A DNA stretch of 5,933 nt from NCBI GenBank assembly GCA_937967285.1, contig CALBSU010000836.1:1-5933 (forward strand), read 5' to 3'. This document shows, one piece after another, positions 1-5,933 of the stretch. Every line of letters starts with the position of its first letter. The first letter of the stretch is position 1. A program made the position numbers and the translations under genes. The notes beneath the pieces are model-generated. The model had not been told where the DNA came from. It saw nothing but the letters and a program-made list of their open reading frames with translations, and searched no databases. This stretch comes from an uncultured Acidobacteriota bacterium (GTDB lineage Bacteria; Acidobacteriota; Blastocatellia; RBC074).

Positions 1-2
1 TT

Positions 3-2867
<2,865 letters not shown>

Positions 2868-2875
2868 TTATCAAT

Positions 2876-2880
2876 TCCCT
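2876..2880 (-). promoter_or_regulatory. Ribosome binding site of the first YfhO gene
   Basis: Read on the minus strand, AGGGA lies 8 bases upstream of the ATG whose first base is 2867. It is a moderate Shine-Dalgarno match and supports this start, which places a polar tail of about 17 residues before the first membrane helix. Confidence 0.6.
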
Positions 2881-2912
2881 GGGATTGTGACGCCGCCGAA
2901 ATATCCTCAAAG

Positions 2913-2938
2913 ATAATATGCAATCACCGATTGCGCAA
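2913..2938 (-). promoter_or_regulatory. Weak candidate promoter for the first YfhO gene
   Basis: On the minus strand TATTAT (2913-2918) resembles a -10 box and would leave a leader of about 40 bases. A TTGCGC at 2933-2938 could be a -35 box, but the spacing of 14 bases is short. The same stretch holds the 8-base palindrome TTGCGCAA (2931-2938) and the inverted pair CAATC/GATTG (2921-2925 and 2929-2933), so it may be an operator instead. This is a guess from motif likeness only. Confidence 0.25.
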
Positions 2939-3076
2939 ACTTTCCCAAGGCACGCGGAAATTCGCTCAACCTGCCCCTCTCTGGTCGCCTTCTCATTGAT
3001 TCTGTGACTCTTACTGAGCGCAGTTTCCGGCATACTTATTGCTTTACACCAAAGTGAAGACGCTGAAGATCCTCAA

Positions 3077-3090
3077 TGAATGGCCATTCA
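3077..3090. repeat. Perfect 14-bp palindrome TGAATGGCCATTCA, possible operator
   Basis: The sequence TGAATGGCCATTCA equals its own reverse complement over all 14 bases and does not extend further. It sits in the middle of the divergent intergenic region, about 160 bases before the cytochrome start and 210 bases before the YfhO start. Such a site could bind a dimeric regulator of one or both genes, but no regulator gene is in the window and I do not recognise the motif. Confidence 0.4.
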
Positions 3091-3155
3091 AAGATCGATC
3101 GAAGTAACGCGACGATTGATTGAACACATCTGATTCCAGGGCAATTTAAGTCTTA

Positions 3156-3176
3156 TCTTGGGGCCAGTCCTCAAGA
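3156..3176 (+). other. Small stem-loop in the presumed cytochrome c leader
   Basis: Bases 3156-3163 (TCTTGGGG) pair with 3169-3176 (CCTCAAGA) around the loop CCAGT, giving an 8-bp stem with one G-U pair. It lies about 65 bases before the ribosome binding site, so it would be in the leader if transcription starts upstream. It does not cover the ribosome binding site and has no T run after it. A role is not shown. Confidence 0.2.
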
Positions 3177-3239
3177 CGAACCGGGCTGTTTTCGAGGTCC
3201 GTAAAAAGTTTCCCCGCAGACAATCAATCGGCAGGGCTG

Positions 3240-3247
3240 AAAGGAGG
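3240..3247 (+). promoter_or_regulatory. Strong ribosome binding site of the cytochrome c gene
   Basis: AAAGGAGG lies 6 bases upstream of the ATG at 3254 and is a near-ideal Shine-Dalgarno sequence. It decides the start: the reading frame is open further upstream to an ATG at 3158, but that longer start lacks a comparable site and would put 32 charged residues in front of the signal peptide. Confidence 0.85.
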
Positions 3248-3253
3248 CCCGTC

Positions 3254-3655
3254 ATGTTGAAAAGAATCGCGGCACTGATTGGCTTGATAATGGTGGCATC
3301 GATTATCGTTTATTCGCCGGAACAGATCCAGGCGCAGGGAGATACCGAGCGCGGTCATAAACTCTATCTGCAATATTGTGCGAGCTGTCACGGTATGGAC
3401 GGAAAGGGAGGAGGATACGTCGCGCCCGAACTGAAATCCAGGATGCCCGACCTGACACGGATCGCCAGGGTCAACGGCAAGTTCCCGAGCTTGAGGGTTC
3501 AGCAGATCATCGGCGGCGAGGTCGTCACCAGGGTTCACGGCGAGAAGGATATGCCGGTCTGGGGACCGTACCTGAGGCAGAAATTCGATGCGGCGAGAGC
3601 GAAGCTCGATATCTACGCGCTCACACTGTACATCGAGTCGATACAGGCCAAATAA
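3254..3655 (+). CDS. Exported mono-haem c-type cytochrome (class I-like)
   Basis: The 133-residue product starts with a typical Sec signal peptide: MLKR, a hydrophobic core at about residues 5-20, and a likely cleavage after IQA at 25-27. The mature part, about 106 residues, carries the haem-binding motif CASCH at 42-46, where the two cysteines attach haem c and H46 is the proximal ligand. GMDGKGGG follows at once, as in many small class I cytochromes. M100 in DMPVWG is the probable distal ligand. The C-terminal helix (DIYALTLYIESIQ) matches the usual last helix of the fold. It should act as an electron carrier outside the cytoplasmic membrane. A single haem and no fused domain or lipobox point to a small soluble or signal-anchored protein; the redox partner cannot be told from the context. 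It stands alone: a divergent membrane protein gene lies upstream and a terminator begins 25 bases after the stop. Confidence 0.92.
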   Translation: MLKRIAALIGLIMVASIIVYSPEQIQAQGDTERGHKLYLQYCASCHGMDGKGGGYVAPELKSRMPDLTRIARVNGKFPSLRVQQIIGGEVVTRVHGEKDMPVWGPYLRQKFDAARAKLDIYALTLYIESIQAK

Positions 3656-3680
3656 ACTGCCTGAAATTCCGAACATTTCT

Positions 3681-3714
3681 GGAAAACCCGGCTCCTGGCC
3701 GGGTTTTCCTTTTT
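3681..3714 (+). terminator. Intrinsic terminator after the cytochrome c gene
   Basis: Bases 3681-3692 (GGAAAACCCGGC) pair perfectly with 3698-3709 (GCCGGGTTTTCC), giving a 12-bp stem with a 5-base loop, TCCTG, followed by five T at 3710-3714. The stem begins 25 bases after the cytochrome stop codon. This is a textbook Rho-independent terminator for plus-strand transcription and implies that the methyltransferase downstream has its own promoter. The A run on the left arm could give weak function in the opposite direction, but there is no converging gene here. Confidence 0.92.
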
Positions 3715-3726
3715 GCATAAAGGGCT

Positions 3727-3754
3727 CTGATCAAGCGGGCAATTATGTTATAGA
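3727..3754 (+). promoter_or_regulatory. Weak candidate promoter for the methyltransferase gene
   Basis: Between the terminator and the methyltransferase ribosome binding site, TATAGA (3749-3754) resembles a -10 box, and CTGATC (3727-3732), 16 bases before it, is a poor -35 match. It would give a leader of about 30 bases. The terminator upstream requires a promoter somewhere in 3715-3776, which is the main argument; the exact boxes are uncertain. Confidence 0.3.
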
Positions 3755-3776
3755 CATGAGCAGTTATGAATATCTG

Positions 3777-3784
3777 TTGGAGGA
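3777..3784 (+). promoter_or_regulatory. Ribosome binding site of the methyltransferase gene
   Basis: TTGGAGGA ends 5 bases before the ATG at 3790. It is a good Shine-Dalgarno match and supports this start over the in-frame ATG eleven codons further in (M12). Confidence 0.7.
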
Positions 3785-3789
3785 TCTGA

Positions 3790-5933
<2,144 letters not shown>

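Larger units (their letters stand above)
2868..3253. other. Divergent intergenic region between YfhO and cytochrome c genes
   Basis: This 386-base stretch separates the divergent starts and is visibly richer in A and T than the coding DNA on either side. I find no convincing protein-coding gene in it. It contains the ribosome binding sites of both genes, a weak minus-strand promoter candidate near 2913-2938, a perfect 14-base palindrome at 3077-3090, an 8-base palindrome GATCGATC at 3093-3100 and a small stem-loop at 3156-3176. No pair of -35 and -10 boxes stands out for the plus-strand cytochrome gene. Confidence 0.7.

Noticed and set aside
3158..3253. Upstream in-frame start for the cytochrome c gene
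   Set aside because: The added 32 residues are charged and would bury the signal peptide. The ATG at 3254 has a near-perfect ribosome binding site and begins a typical signal sequence.

Overview
The window looks like ordinary chromosomal DNA from a free-living, GC-rich bacterium with a Gram-negative type of envelope. By eye the GC content is in the high fifties. An acidobacterial origin is my best guess, because the C-terminal part of one protein resembles the TIGR03437-type beta-sandwich domain that is abundant in Acidobacteriota, and because large YfhO-family membrane proteins are common there. This is inference from protein style; there is no rRNA or other phylogenetic marker in the window.

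Layout: (1) 3-2867, minus strand: a complete 954-residue YfhO-family polytopic membrane protein, probably a GT-C-like glycosyltransferase of the cell envelope. (2) 2868-3253: a divergent intergenic region of 386 bases holding the ribosome binding sites of both flanking genes, a perfect 14-bp palindrome and other small inverted repeats, with no gene I can support. (3) 3254-3655, plus strand: a small exported mono-haem cytochrome c. (4) 3681-3714: a very clear intrinsic terminator. (5) 3790-5178, plus strand: a class I SAM-dependent methyltransferase with a long C-terminal extension that I read as two beta-sandwich (Ig-like) domains. (6) 5175-5933, minus strand: the C-terminal 252 residues of a second YfhO-family protein, a clear paralogue of the first, which runs off the right edge of the window.

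The methyltransferase and the second YfhO gene converge and overlap by four bases: their two TAG stop codons share one CTAG palindrome. That junction lies at the start of the loop of a near-perfect inverted repeat with 28-bp arms (5147-5174 and 5189-5216). The arms are coding sequence for both genes, and this is the most unusual structural feature here.

Functionally, the two YfhO proteins and perhaps the methyltransferase may take part in making or decorating envelope glycans, while the cytochrome is an electron carrier in its own transcription unit. The terminator after the cytochrome gene argues against an operon linking it to the methyltransferase. I see no mobile element, CRISPR array, tRNA or rRNA, and no evidence of a multi-gene defence system or other new multi-gene system.
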